Counted from the first letter of the stretch, positions 1 to 11,860 are shown. The stretch: DNA of 64,000 nt from Leucaena leucocephala (GCA_037074615.1 CM073546.1:10099501-10163500), one strand, 5' to 3'. Notes: generated from the sequence alone by a model not told the origin. Numbers and translations are program-made.

Positions 1-540
1 TTTCAGGTAGTTCCCCAATATTATGCATGAGGATATTAGTGTATAGTATAACTTACTATAAAATATATACTCTACTTTATATTAATATGCTAACAATTTA
101 TATTGATCCAATAGGGAAAAATTAAACAATCTAGTTGATTTCCTTCTTTGTACAAAATAAAAATAAGGAAAAAACAATCTTAGACATATGGGACTTTATA
201 AATAACATGAAACATTATATTTTTATATTGATAACTAGCTTGTTCTATGTAAGATATTGAAAATTGGGGTGGTCATTGAATCAGTTGTACTAATAGTTCA
301 AATTTTAGTAATTTAATTAGAGTCAAATTAGTTATAATTAAAATAATTTAATTTAATTTAAACACACAAAAAATCATATATAATTATAAAAATAGACAAA
401 TAAAAATATATTAATTTATAAGTAAACCGAAAATTTATGCATAAATCACACACATATATAATATAATAAAATAAAATTATTAGAGTACATATATAATGAA
501 TTACTGTACAATGGAAAACATATGTAAAGTAAGTTTAGTT
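1..540. other. AT-rich DNA without recognisable gene
   Basis: Very AT-rich sequence with short poly-A/T runs and no convincing reading frame on either strand. I see no terminal repeats or protein similarity here. Confidence 0.6.
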
Positions 541-1078
541 TTAAATAAAAATAAAATTTTAAAAGGGTTTATGGCCTAAACCTTAATTTGGAGAAATTTT
601 AAAATAAACAGTCAATTTATTCAAATGGACTTTTGGATCAAACTATAATTTAAAATTAAGGTTTTATATGAGCTACTAAGACTAGCTTTTGAAATAATAA
701 AGAACTTATGAACTATTAAATTATTATTTTATTCTTACTTTTTCTCATACCCTCTCTCCTCTCTATTTTCCACCCATCTCCTCTCTTCTCTATCTTACAT
801 CTTTTTCACCACTCTCTCCTCTCTCTTCTTTCTTTTCTACTTTATATGATCTCTCTTCTTTTGTCTCTCACCTCTCTTAATTTTAATTAAATCATACTCG
901 TTTTAGTAATTTATTAATAATAAAAGTATTTTGAAAACTAACTATTTAAACACTTATTTATTCAAAATCACTTTTTTTACATAAACTCTTTTCCATAAAC
1001 CCTTTTCTAAAAGCTATCTAAAACCTTTTTTTTATAAGCCATTTTCAAAAGTTTATCCAAATAGGCCCAAAATCTAAT
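541..1078. mobile_element. MITE-like repeat, copy 1
   Basis: This segment is similar along its length to 4277-4757. Both share an AAAAGGG(T/C)TTATG(G/A)CC start region, the phrase AAATTTTAAAATAAACAGTCA, a block around GACTAGCTTTTGAA, a CT-rich stretch (about 745-865 here) and a TTTTTTTATAAG end. The right end, read in reverse complement, begins GGGCCTATTTGGATAAAC, and copy 2 starts on its left side with GGGCCTATTTG. This suggests terminal inverted repeats and a non-autonomous DNA transposon. The left end is worn, so its start is approximate. Confidence 0.55.
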
Positions 1079-1644
1079 TAGTTAGCCAATCTAAGTGGCT
1101 AAGTTAATTCGGTTAATCCTTAGTCACCCGAATTAATTTGGGACATATTTTGTCTAATTTATTGTTTTTGTTAGAAATCAAGCATAATTTTTTAGCTGAT
1201 AGTTTAATTACTAGTCATTTTGAGAGATAGAGATTATGGAAATATATTTTGTTTATCCTAACAAACTTTTTTTATAAGCACGGTCTAATTTGAATATAAA
1301 ATATTATATTTAAAAGATTCAACTATTTATTAATTATATTAATATTTTATCTAATTTAAATAAAAGATTGGACCGATTAGGGGACTTGCTTACTAATTTT
1401 TAAACCAACCTAGTCGGCTGATTTGAGTTTCCCTACGTGGTGATGGTGTCTTTTGTTAGCAACCTTACGCGGAAAATGAGATGAGCAAATTGATAATTGA
1501 AAATTATGACCTCATCATCCAATATTCACTTTCCATTTATCCAATCAAAATGGGACCACAAAATAAAGCATGTGGTCGCCACAAAACCATGTGGGCCCCA
1601 AGCTCCACAAGGTTGACACGGTGATGCAGAAAACAAACCATATC
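1079..1644. other. AT-rich spacer, possibly LINE 5' region
   Basis: No reading frame is recognised. The right-hand part (about 1420-1644) is less AT-rich than its surroundings and lies directly upstream of LINE ORF1 remnants, so it may be the 5' untranslated part of that LINE. That is inference from position only. Confidence 0.3.
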
Positions 1645-2740
1645 AATGGAGAAAATGGCGTTAGTTCTCTGTAGCAAAAAGCAAACTTTGATTTCTCCAT
1701 CGTTGGAGAGGGATGATCAACTTCTACGAGGTGCGAAAAAGATTAAAAATGGAACCAAGTACGCAAAAGGAAGTGTATAAGAGCAATGGCTAAAGTTGAG
1801 GGCAAAAGAAAAAACCTTCATTTACTCAAAAACTTAAGGGTATTAACAAAAATGAAGATTGCTTTGATGATGGTATTGAAGAGAAAGATAGTGTATTTTC
1901 TAATGATTCAATGTGATTCATTACTCGAGATGGAATAGGAGAAGGAAAAACCGTTGTTCAAGATATTTCAAGATCCCTCAAAAGATTTTCTGTCTTTTGT
2001 TTTCTCTGTCAAGTTGAAGAAACAATTATTCAAAATTTAGAGGAAAACTGTAATAGTTAAACTACTGGATAAAAGTATTGGCTATAAGACTTTTTACTCT
2101 AGACTATAAGCTTTATGGGCTAAATGAGATGTGATCAATCTCATCAATATTGGCCTTAGGTTCTATGTGGTTAAACTTAATACTCTAACTGGTGATCCTT
2201 TATTATTTATTATCACTATTTAACAGTAAGATTGTATGAGCCTAATTTTTTATGAGAGAAAACTATATTAGACAAAATGGCAATTTGGATTGAGGTGCTA
2301 AGAATACCTTTAGAATATTATGATGAAGAAGCCATTATGATAATTGGTAATAGGATAGGAAAGACTCTCAAAATGGATATGAACACCTCAAATCATCTGA
2401 GATGCCACTGTGCTTATCTTTGTGTTCTAGTCGATTTGGGAAAACTAATGCTGGGCTTCTCTTTAGATGGAGGAGAATATTATCTGAAGTATGAGGGCCT
2501 ACATCTGTTGTGTACTCTGTGTGGTTTATATGGTTATAGAAATGGAGGTTGTATGACTAAGGGAATCAAGCACATAGTGATAATAAAACTGGGAATGCCC
2601 AATGAGGCGATAATGTAAATAAATTGAATGGCGCAAGTACTTCCCTAAAAGAAGGAGAACAATGACGGGTTGTTAGGAAACTTGCTAGTAGCCAAACCAA
2701 AGGAGAACAAAGGAGAAAATGCATATTAGTTTATTATAAG
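1645..2740 (+). pseudogene. LINE ORF1 remnant (DUF4283 + zf-CCHC_4 type)
   Basis: This is the first ORF of a plant L1-type LINE, a nucleic-acid-binding protein that coats the element's RNA. The clearest part is an open stretch at 2277-2618 (113 codons). It contains the family's PLEYYDEE motif, then IGNRIGKT, a VDL motif, a GEYYLKYEGLHLLCTLCG block and YGYRNGGC, matching the end of DUF4283 and the zf-CCHC_4 knuckle. Upstream, about 1980-2110, a frame with stops still reads like the DUF4283 start (VIVKLLD followed by IGYKTFYSRL). In the knuckle the usual His is present-day Tyr in YGYR, so zinc binding is doubtful. Several stops and frame changes make it non-functional. The orientation agrees with the ORF2 remnants downstream. 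Confidence 0.75.
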
Positions 2741-2744
2741 GGAA

Positions 2745-4190
2745 ATCACTGTTATCTAATTATATAACTCTAATGAGAGAAAATTATTTATTTTCTTTTA
2801 ATATATTAATAAGCATAATAATATTTGAAATAGTAAAAAAAGATCTTTCAAAATTTAAAATCAAGCATCTACTTTGACTATTCAAATCTAATCCGCAAAT
2901 ACCCAGGTACAAGCAATCATATCCTAGAAATTGGATATATAAGAGAAATTTAATTCAATTTACAAAGAAGAAGAGCCAATCACGAGTCAAGATTTAAAGC
3001 AAGAGGATAAATATTAATTATATCTTATATTTGATTCCTTATATTATATTTTATTTGAATTAATTCAAAGATAATTTCTCAATATCTAACATTTGAATTG
3101 AATCAAAGGATAATGATAAATATGTTATCTTTTCCTAATTTATTATTAATTATTTTATCTCTTTTATCCTATTACTTTTTCTTTGAATTGTTTATATGAT
3201 ATTTGAATTAAAAAAATATTATATTTGGAGATATTGGAAAAGATGACAGCTTGGAAGGATACTGAAGATAAATAGAGATTATCATTATCTTATAAAGAAC
3301 CAATAAGTGAAAAGACCTACATCAATATGGTTTACTCCCAAAAGCTATATAAAGGACCCAACGGTTCCTCCATTCAACACATCAATCACCACCACCATAA
3401 TTATTTTCTTCATCTCTTCCATAATTCCATCCATTTCCTTCTGAGTTCTTGAGGAAAGATGTAATGTCTTGAGTTCATGTGCTCTAGAGTTAAGAGTTGA
3501 ATAATTTTATATTTTGATCTTTTTCTTTATGCAAATTTATAATCTCCTTGATTTAGGTTTTGAGATTTGTATATGTTGGACCTAGGATTTCGATTGAGAC
3601 ACCTTTATGATCAAACCCCTAAGATTTATTATTTCAATTTATGATTTGATGTTATTTATTTAATATCTTTAGTTTCATTTTATAATTATTCATGTTGGAT
3701 CCACATGTTTAGTTATAGGATTTTCGCTTGAATATCCTTGTTAGATGAACAAATCATTTATTGTTTAATCTATCACATGCTAAGTGGATCTTCATTAATC
3801 ATTCTTGATATAATTATATGCTAGATCTAGGTATAATTGTTGATTTTATGATTATGACTATGATGATTGTCTGGAGTTTTACCTAATAAGAACATAGCAT
3901 ATATAATTGTTATAACTCTAATATATTAATAAATAATGATAGCTACGATTCAATTATTGGGAGCACTCTTCTTATTGGTGATATTATTTCATACTATTAC
4001 TTTTATTTTATTTTATTTTTATTATTATCTCCTTTTATTTTCTAAAAATTATTAATTAATTTCTCTTCTACTATTCTTCATTCTCAGTTTAATCTATAAT
4101 TAAACCTTGCATTGACTCAATATAAAGAATATATTAACTTCTATAATATATAGAGATTAATTTAGTAAATAATTAGATTGTTAACGTGAC
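2745..4190 (+). mobile_element. Possible solo LTR or other insertion splitting the LINE
   Basis: AT-rich block between two parts of the same LINE. It has no coding capacity but a promoter-like centre: TATATAAA at 3346-3353, followed by a C-rich leader (about 3358-3425) as in LTR transcription start regions. I could not define TG...CA ends or a target duplication. The solo-LTR reading is an inference; decayed LINE sequence or an unrelated repeat is possible. Confidence 0.3.
3346..3353 (+). promoter_or_regulatory. TATA box candidate
   Basis: TATATAAA followed about 25-35 bases downstream by a C/A-rich start region (CAACACATCAATCACCACC). This spacing is typical of plant Pol II promoters and LTR U3/R junctions. 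It sits in the possible solo LTR and drives no recognisable ORF. Confidence 0.35.
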
Positions 4191-4276
4191 ACCAGAGTGA
4201 CTGACTAGAGAAAGGGTGTGGGAGATGACGAGGATGTACGTGATGAAATGATTTACCTGCAGCTAACGTCGTCTAT

Positions 4277-4757
4277 GGGCCTATTTGAAAACAGGCAAAA
4301 CTACGGTTTTAAAAGGGCTTATGACCCAAACCTTGGTTTAGGAAAATTTTAAAATAAACAGTCATATTTGTCTATAAGTACTTTTAGGCTAAACCATAGT
4401 TTTGAATAAACTATTGAGACTAGCTTTTGAATCAGTAAAAAAGCTTATAGACTATCTAATTACTATGTTATCCTTATTTTTTCTTACACCCTCTTTTCTC
4501 TCTCTTCTCTACCATCTCTCCTATTTCTTCTCCACCCTCTCTCTCTTTTATTTTCTCTCTCTTCTCTCCTCTTTTTAATAAAATCGTACTATTTTTAGTA
4601 ATTTACCAGTATAAAAAATTATTTTAAAAATAACTATTTAAACACTTATTTATTCATAATCATTTTTTTCATAAGTTATTATCTTAAAACAATTTCTAAA
4701 ATTTGTCTAAAAATTCTTTTTTTATAAGTCATTTTTCAAAAATTTATTCAAACACAC
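4277..4757. mobile_element. MITE-like repeat, copy 2
   Basis: Second copy of the repeat at 541-1078. It begins GGGCCTATTTG and ends in TTTTTATAAG followed by a TTTTCAAAAATTTATTCAAA block, which is roughly the inverted complement of the start. It has the same CT-rich internal tract (about 4485-4575) and no coding capacity. It interrupts the LINE between ORF1 parts, so it inserted after the LINE. Confidence 0.6.
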
Positions 4758-5335
4758 AATATGTTTCAAACCGGAAATATTAGCATTAGAGCAAATCATG
4801 GCAGAAGGCATGGGAGAACAACAAAGGATTTAACGGACGAAAGGGAAAGGTGCAGGGTAGGTTTGCAACGTGCTGAGCCAATTAATGAAGAGAAAGGCGG
4901 TGATGGGTTCAAGAGAAAAGAAAAGAGGACAAGACACGTGAGAGAGAAAAAGGTATACGTTGGAGTTGGAATGGGCTCAATTAGGAAGGAAACAAACGAG
5001 AATGGGCTACACGGTGATGATGTGGGTGATAAGGAGGAGAATACACTTGGGCCAAATGGAAGAGGAGAGGAAATGGAGTCGGGCCACAAAAAAAGATTGG
5101 ACTTGGACACAAAGAAAGAGAAGAGGCAATGGACTATGACTAGTTCCATTGTAATACTATACAAATTGGGCAACAAATAGGAGTTTAACCTTAGTGAAAT
5201 TTGTTCTACATCGTGGGTTCTGTGGGCCTGAATCAAGTTCCATTAGTGAATAAGGAATTGGACAAAGGTAAGGATATTATGGTGGATGAGACTCAATTCA
5301 TGCAAGGGGTCTAACAGAGTTTTGGTGTTAGATCT
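4758..5335 (+). pseudogene. LINE ORF1 C-terminal part (tentative)
   Basis: An open frame at 4761-5180 encodes a very hydrophilic 139-residue stretch rich in Lys, Arg, Glu and Gly with no known fold. Its position, directly before the ORF2 endonuclease and downstream of the zinc-knuckle part, fits the basic C-terminal tail of plant LINE ORF1 proteins. There is no diagnostic motif, so the assignment rests on context. Confidence 0.4.
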
Positions 5336-6531
5336 AGTTTTAAATAATTATTTTATTTATTTATAGATAGTCTATTATATTGGAATACTATAGGGCTTAT
5401 GCTAATGGGTTCCTTAGAAATCTAAAGGTCATATATACTGGACTAAGACCAAGTCTTATCATTTTAATTGAAACCAAGTGTGAAAAATTATCTGAATTTC
5501 AGTTCATGAAGTATTGGGGGTTCCATTCCATCAAGATAATTCCTAGTTTAGTCGTTTTGGAGGATTAGTGGCGGCCTAAAAATGTTTTAATAAAAGTTAG
5601 AGTGCTAATGGAAAATTGCAAATTCTTTTATTTTCACTGTGAAATAGGTGGTAGACCTTTATTCGTGCTGACGGTAGTCTACGCAATTCCACATTCAAAT
5701 TTTTGCCAGGAACTCTGGTATGATTTAAACAATTTATCTAATTCTATTTCTATTCCTTGGGTAGTATTGGGAGATTTGAACGACATCCTTAAGCCTACGG
5801 ATAGAATTGCGGGATGGGCTATCTTTATAATAGAATTAACTGATTTCATGATAGAGTTAAGAAATGTGGCCTGAGGATTTGGGCTTTCAATGACCAAAAT
5901 TCACATGGAATGGTCTTAAAATTGTTGGTTGCTTAAGATTATATGAAAGATTAAATAGAGCTTTAGTGAATACTCATTTTCTACGTAATATGTTAGATTG
6001 TATTTTAAAAGTACTTCCTAAAACTCATTTCTCTGATCATTAATCCTATTACACTTCAATTTCTAAATCATTCGAATGGAGGAAAAATAAGCCTTTTTGT
6101 TTTGAAGCTATGTGGCTTAATCATGGTAATTTTAAGGATTTTATTTCTATGCTTGGTCTGATTGTGTTGATTTTAACAAAGCTTTGGAAGAGTTAGTTGT
6201 TTCTCTATTGAATTGGAATAAAAATATTTTTGTGTTTGTAGAAAAGAAAAAAAGATTTTGTTAGAGACCGTTTGAGAGGAATTCAGAGTTCAACAGCTTA
6301 TACTCATTCAAAATTTTTAAATTCTTTAGAGAAGAATCTACAAGATGAGTTAGAAAATATTCTGAAATTAGAAGAGATAAATTGGTTCCAAAAAGCTAGG
6401 ACTCATTGGATTAATTAAGGTGATCAGAATACCTGTTATTATCATCTTAAAACAAAGATGAGAAGAAGAAGGAATAAAAGTATAACTTTGAAAGATGATA
6501 ATGGAAACTGTATTGAAAATGAGTCAGAACT
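5336..6531 (+). pseudogene. LINE ORF2 remnant: endonuclease domain and linker
   Basis: First part of the LINE ORF2 polyprotein, the APE-type endonuclease that nicks target DNA. In shifting frames one sees a LIILIETK motif (about 5455-5480, the family's L-x-E-T-K), YAIPHSNFCQELW (about 5665-5720), then WVVLGDLNDIL (about 5759-5790), which matches the G-D-F-N catalytic motif with F replaced by L. The linker towards the RT includes a WFQKARTHWI block (about 6382-6410). Stops, for example after LED at 5568 and at 5874, kill it. The linker is interrupted at 6532 by the hAT-like MITE and resumes at 7099. Confidence 0.75.
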
Positions 6532-6539
6532 CATAGTTA
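6532..6539. repeat. Left target-site duplication of the hAT-like MITE
   Basis: CATAGTTA, repeated exactly at 7091-7098 on the other side of the element. An 8-bp duplication is the hallmark of hAT superfamily insertion. Confidence 0.85.
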
Positions 6540-7090
6540 AAGGTGGTAAAACAGGCTGGCCCACAAAAAATGGGCCAGCCCATTTTAGGGGCGGGCTTTT
6601 ACGGGGCAGGCTGTGCGGCCCGCCCCAAAATGGGCTGGCATTTTGCCAGCCTGCACCCGCCCCCTTTTAGGGGCGGGCCAGCCCGCGGCCTGCCACTCTT
6701 TTTTTTTAATTTTTAATATTTTTAAAAAATTATTTCTAAACTTTTAGAATACTAATAAAAAATTTCTAATGTTATATTAGTATAATTAAAATATAGTTAA
6801 TGTTATACTCTTAAAAAATTTTACTTTTTATAAAAAATATCAAATTTTATAACTATAAATCTAAATAAACATTAACATAATATTAATCAATTATAATATG
6901 TCAACACATATTAATAAATAGATAATTATATTTACTAGTATTCAATAATAAAAGTATTCAAAGTAATATTTGGGTAAAATAGATAATAATATTAATAATT
7001 TATATATAAAAAAAAGCGGGCTGGCTGGCTGGGCAGCCCGCCCCAAAACGGGCTGACCGTGCTGGCTGGGCCCGTTTTACTAGCTCTACA
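6540..7090. mobile_element. Non-autonomous hAT-like MITE inside the LINE
   Basis: A 551-bp element with GC-rich ends made of repeated GGGCTGGC/GCCCGC words around an extremely AT-rich core (about 6700-7010). The left end reads AAGGTGGTAAAACAGGC. The right end in reverse complement reads TGTAGAGCTAGTAAAACGGG. These imperfect inverted repeats share GTAAAAC. It is flanked by a perfect 8-bp duplication CATAGTTA. No transposase is encoded. The short open frames crossing its ends are chance. Confidence 0.85.
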
Positions 7091-7098
7091 CATAGTTA
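7091..7098. repeat. Right target-site duplication of the hAT-like MITE
   Basis: CATAGTTA, identical to 6532-6539. The LINE frame resumes directly after it. Confidence 0.85.
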
Positions 7099-8670
7099 TG
7101 GTTGTGAATTATTTCAAGAAATTTTATGATTTGTCTGACAATATTCATTGTAATTTACACACCAAGACAAATTTTCCTGTGAAAGTTAAACCTAGACTCT
7201 TTAATATGTCTTATCAGCTAACTGAGATGGAAATAAAGGGATGATTTTTTTCTATGAGGCCTCATAAGGCTCTAGTATTGATGGATTCTCCCCAATTTTC
7301 TACCAAGCAAATTGGGACACTATTGGTAATGATTTATGCAAATTTGTTAGAACAACTTTTTAGAAATGGTCAGTTGAGGCTAGTACAAACAAAACTTTAA
7401 TTTCCCTTATACCAAAAACTAATCATCCTCAAGAGATTGGGCATTTTAGACCTATTGTCTTATGTAATGCACATTATAAATGCATTACTAAGGTGATTGT
7501 TAGTAGACTAAGGCATGTTATGAATGGAATTGTTTCTCCTTATCAACATAGCTTTATTAAAGGCAAACATATACAGGACAATATTATAGTTGGTCAAGAA
7601 ATCATGGATATTATGAAGAAAGATAAAGGGGAAAATGGATTAGTGGCTTTAAAGGTTGATTTACAAAATGCCTATGATCGTATTCGATGGAATTTTATTC
7701 ACTAGGTTCTTATTAATGTGGGACTGGATCTTTCTCTGATAAGACTTATTATGAGCTGTATTACTTCATATTCATATAATTTATTATGGAATGGTTCTCA
7801 TACTAAATTTTTTCCCTAAAAGAGGTATCCAACAAGGAGATCCTATTTCACCCATTTTATTTGTTCTTTGTATAAATAGGTTATCACATATTATTAGGAT
7901 GAATCAATTCAAATAAGCAGAAACTGATTGTGGTGACTAGTAGAAGGCCACCTATTCTCATCTAATGTTTACATATGACATTTTACTCTTCAGTGCGGTG
8001 TTTAAGAAGTAATAAAAAAGTATGATGGATTGTCTTGATAAATTCTATAAAGCTTCAGGTGCGAAAATAAATAAGACAAAATCCTCAATCTTCTTCACTC
8101 CAAAAGTAAATGTTAATATTAGAAAAAGATTAGTGACATTACAGGTGTGGCTATTTTTGCTGATATAAGGAATTATCTAGGCTTTCCAATCATTAGAGGG
8201 AGGAAACCTAGAGATACTTTCTAGTATATCATAGATATAGTCAAATCTAAACTTGCTGCTTAGAAGGAGAGTACTCTTTCAATGTATGAACGGATTACTT
8301 TGGCAAAGTCTATTTTAAGCTTTATACTGCTGTATCTTATGCAAGTTGCCACAATTCCAAAGTCAATTTATCAGGAAGTGGAGAGATTACAAAGGACCTT
8401 TATATGGGGACATAGTCAAACCTCATGTGGATTTCACTCTATTGGATGTGATCAAATGGTAAAGCCTAAATTGTATGGGGGACTGGGTTTGAAGAAGTTA
8501 TCATCTTTTAAATGTGCCTGTGGATCCAGGATAGCTTAGAAATTAATTAACGGAGAGAAAGGACTATGGGTGGATATGCTGTTACACAAATATATGCTAA
8601 GGAATGAAGAGAATCTACTTGATGCAAGAAAGGGAGATTCTGCATTATGGAAATTCATCTCACAATAGCA
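7099..8670 (+). pseudogene. LINE ORF2 remnant: reverse transcriptase
   Basis: Reverse transcriptase of the L1-type LINE. The linker continues with VVNYFKKFYDL at about 7102. The RT shows LIPKTNHPQEIGHFRPI (about 7407-7455), the RT-2 block SPYQHSFIKGKHIQDN (about 7535-7582) and LKVDLQNAYDRIRW (about 7648-7690), where the first catalytic Asp is present. The GIQQGDPISPILF motif lies at about 7825-7860 in another frame. The F-A-D-D box appears as FTYDILLF (about 7968-7990), so the first Asp of the pair is changed. A region of 85 codons at 8282-8539 matches the part after the RT (ITLAKSILSFI...VERLQRTFIWG). Many stops and frame changes make it non-coding. Confidence 0.85.
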
Positions 8671-9500
8671 AGATATAGTTAATTTGGGTACAAGATGGTA
8701 TATCACGAATGGTCAGCTAGTGAATTTCTTCACAAATAAGTGGTTGGTTCCAGATAAAAAGTTAAAGCATTTATGTCTTCAGCCTCTTACTAAGGAGGAA
8801 GAAAGTAGTAAAGTGGCGGATTGGATTTCTTGTGGGACATGGGATTTCCAGAGAATTGCTACCATTTTCCCAGGTAATATATTTCAGAGGTTAATTAGCA
8901 TGTTACCACCTATGTTGGAGACGGATAGTGATTTGATGGTCTGGAATGCTACAAAAGAATGTCCTTTTACTATTAAAAGTGCTTACTTTATCATTGAGAA
9001 GTTTCTACATAGGACTATAACCCTATATACAAACACATATGGAAATGGAGAGGTGCGGAACGTATTCATGTTTTCATGTAGATAATATTTAATAATTGAT
9101 TACCAACCAATGCTTGGAGAAGCAAGTGGTCTTCAACTAATGCAACATGCCAGTGTTGTAAAATGGTATAAAAGATATTTTGTATATATTCCGTGATTGT
9201 TACTCTACTAGATATCTTTGGTTAAAATTAATTCATCTCAGGAATTGCTCCTTCTTCTTTAGAGCACCATTACCGGATTAGTTTGCTATATATCTTAAAA
9301 GGAAATTAAGATTCGATTGAGGTAGTAATTGGAGTCTAATTTGGGGGTTTCAATTTAGAGTCTATAGAAATGGAGGAATTAAGCTATATTTGATAGTGAT
9401 TTTGTTAAGCTATTGGACCCCTACTTGGTCATTATGCAATCATGGAGAAAATTTGTGCAGGTTTAGGATGAATATTTGTTTAAAAACTTGGGTTCATTAA
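8671..9500 (+). pseudogene. LINE ORF2 remnant: zf-RVT region
   Basis: Downstream part of the same ORF2. An open stretch at 8684-9085 reads like the segment between RT and zinc-binding domain in plant LINEs: TRWYITNGQLVNFFTNKW followed by a CPFTIKSAYFII block. After a frame change, about 9040-9290, one finds the zf-RVT-like RVFM...C..C arrangement with CQCC and LW. Stops and frame changes throughout. Confidence 0.65.
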
Positions 9501-9529
9501 CTTCAACTAGTTGGCAACCTCCCCTTTAA

Positions 9530-9835
9530 TAATGGGTAAAATTAAATGTTGATAGAGCAGTTATGACAGTTCATAGTAGGGCAGGTTATGGTGGAGTTAT
9601 TAGATATTATATTGGAGCTTAGGTTGCAGGATTTACAAGTGTTCTAGGTTCGTGTAGTGCTAATGAAGCCGAACAATAGGCGATCCTTAAGGGATTGAAG
9701 CTTGTCTGGGAGTTAGGATCCAAGAAAATTATACTTGAATCGAATGTTAAGAATGTGGTAGATATGTTAATAAATTTGACAATTTATAGATGCAGCTTAT
9801 TGGTTTTACAGATACAGAAAATTATGAATTATAGT
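9530..9835 (+). pseudogene. LINE C-terminal RNase H remnant
   Basis: The frame reads VKLNVDRAV, then AGYGGVIRYYIGA, ANEAEQ, AILKGLKLVWELG and KKIILESN. This is the plant LINE C-terminal RNase H (RVT_3) pattern, with the D and E catalytic positions recognisable and the family's AE.A...GL..A.. helix. In-frame stops (for example after IGA and after EQ) inactivate it. It marks the 3' end of the LINE that starts near 1.6 kb. Confidence 0.75.
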
Positions 9836-9960
9836 AAAAAAACCTAAAAAATATAAATGTTATAATTGTGGAGAAATATGATATATTATTACTGAATGTA
9901 AAAAACCAAAAAAATGAAAAAATGATGAAAATATTGGAACAAGCTTTTGAATATGATTTA
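9836..9960 (+). pseudogene. Zinc-knuckle remnant of viral coat-protein type
   Basis: Lys-rich frame with KKYKCYNCGE, a stop, then a four-residue spacer to C and KKPKK. This is a C-X2-C-X4-H-X4-C knuckle whose His position is Tyr. A Lys-flanked knuckle of this kind is typical of caulimovirid coat proteins and of Gag. It lies beside minus-strand caulimovirid-like sequence but is on the plus strand, so the relic has been rearranged or consists of two fragments. The stop and the lost His show it is dead. Confidence 0.5.
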
Positions 9961-11860
9961 GAACCTTTAGAATTTAAAATTTTCATAATTGTTTCTGAAA
10001 TTCATTTTGGTAATTTTCTATAAAATAATTCTACATAAAATCTTTGTATTCCATAACTACTTATTTTGGCTTCATAATAGTGTTTTTTTAAATTCACATA
10101 TATATTGATTTAAATATTTTGGTTCTAAACTACATATTTCTATTTTATGTAATTTCTATATGATTGTTTTAATTTTTGTTTCTTCATTTAATACCGAACT
10201 TCTTTCTACAAATTAATTTCTTAATATTTGTTCTATCTTCTTGTTAATAATGCATAAAATTCCTTTATATTATTATATGATTAATTTATTTGTCTTAATG
10301 TTTTCTAAATTTATGAGTTTTACTTTTTCATCAATTTTGTACAATTCCCGTAAAACTTGCTTCAACTAACATATTTGCTATTCCTATTTCTATATTTCTT
10401 CCTATTAATGCAATTAATTGTGATTTAGTCCATTATTCTATTTTCTTTTCATTATCTATATTATAATCTAAATCTAACCATATTCATGTATTTGGTATAT
10501 TTCTAGTTTCATATTGTTCTAATGGTGTTGGTGTAAATTCTGATTTTTTTAAGTGATTTAAAAGTCATTTTAAAAGGTATTTCAACATTTGTTAAATGTT
10601 ATTTATAATATAAATTACTTTCCATATCAAATTCCATTATGTCTCCTGCATAAATTCTTGCAGTACTTGTTTCTTCTTGATTTCTTGGATTTAATTCTGG
10701 ATTTATTACATTAATTTCTTCCATATTAATCTGCCCATCTTCATAATTTCCTATCTATGTAACATGTGCAAATTCTTTTCTTATATTTTCTAAATTTTCT
10801 TCCTCTTGACCCATCATATCTTCTATTTGATATTCACTTAATTCCATAGCATTCATCATATTAATAACTATAGTTTTATTTCTTTTTTTTATCTTCTTTA
10901 CTTTTTGAAGGTTTATATATTTCAAATAAATAATCTATTTCTGATTCTGTATTACATAATATTTCAGCTAACTTATTACTTTCTTTTTTATTTAATTCTA
11001 AATCTTTATTTCTTTGTTCTATTATAAGAATTCATGTTCTTTCTCTTTCTCTTTCTAAATCTATTTTTTCAATTTCTTCATATATTGTCTATAAATTTTT
11101 ATTTAATACCTCTTATCCTTTTTTAACTTCTTCTGTTAAAATTCTTGTTTGTTTTAAATTTTCAACAAGACTTTGTTGTCTAATTTTATTTTCATTAATT
11201 TCATATTCTTCAATTTGTTCTAATATCCTCATCATATTAATTTCTATTTTTTCTCCTAGAGGTTCTAATTTATTTTCTATTCCTAATGCTTTCATGACTT
11301 TTTTTATATATGCCAATTCATTTGTATTATTTCTAATATCTTTTTTCATATCATACAATTTTTGTTCTAAGGGTTTTGCTAATTCTATTAATCTATCTTC
11401 TTTATATTTTTGTTGTTCTTTATCTATAATTTGTTTTGTTTCTTTAGGTAAATTTTCTAATAAATCATCTAAATTATATCTTGTAATAATTCTTCAACAT
11501 TTTTATTTATATAACATCCCGATTGTTTGAATAAATTTATTTGATTAAATAAATAATCTCCATCTCCTCCTATAATTAAAGGTGTTAAAATACAATTGAT
11601 TTCCATATTTTATTAAAAGACATGTATGAATTTTTTGGTAATTTATTCGATTCAATTCCATATATTATTGGTTCTATTACATTTATTAAATTCATAGTGT
11701 AATTTGTCTTAAATTTACTTTTAGATTTCTTATCAAATTTTCAATTCTATTTATAACTAATAATTCAAAATTTTCTGATTTACTAAAAATCATCTTAGCT
11801 TTTTTCAAAATTTTAATTTATTTTTTTATTTTTCTAATTCTATATTCAATTTCAGACATA
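9961..11860 (-). pseudogene. Endogenous pararetrovirus relic, upstream ORF region
   Basis: The minus-strand frames are Lys/Glu/Asn/Ile-rich and broken by many stops. A clean stretch at 11358-11113 (81 codons) is a predicted coiled coil (DMKKDIRNNTNELAYIKKV followed by heptad-like LEQIEEYEINENK). Further downstream on the minus strand, about 10700-10480, a segment reads ARIYAGDIMEFDME and later NIPNTxIWLDLDYNID. I assign it to the caulimovirid relic because it is next to the RT/RNase H piece on the same strand and has the same composition. The exact viral protein is not identified. Confidence 0.4.

Noticed and set aside
4796..5236. Minus-strand open frame of 146 codons
   Set aside because: Shadow of the Lys/Glu-rich plus frame. 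Ser/Phe/Leu/Pro-rich, with no family similarity.
6458..6670. Plus frame with G/P/A/R-rich end
   Set aside because: It runs from LINE linker sequence into the GC-rich end of the hAT-like MITE; a chance fusion.
11294..11530. Plus frame of 78 codons
   Set aside because: Phe/Ser/Ile/Leu-rich antisense of a Lys/Glu-rich minus-strand region; low-complexity artefact.
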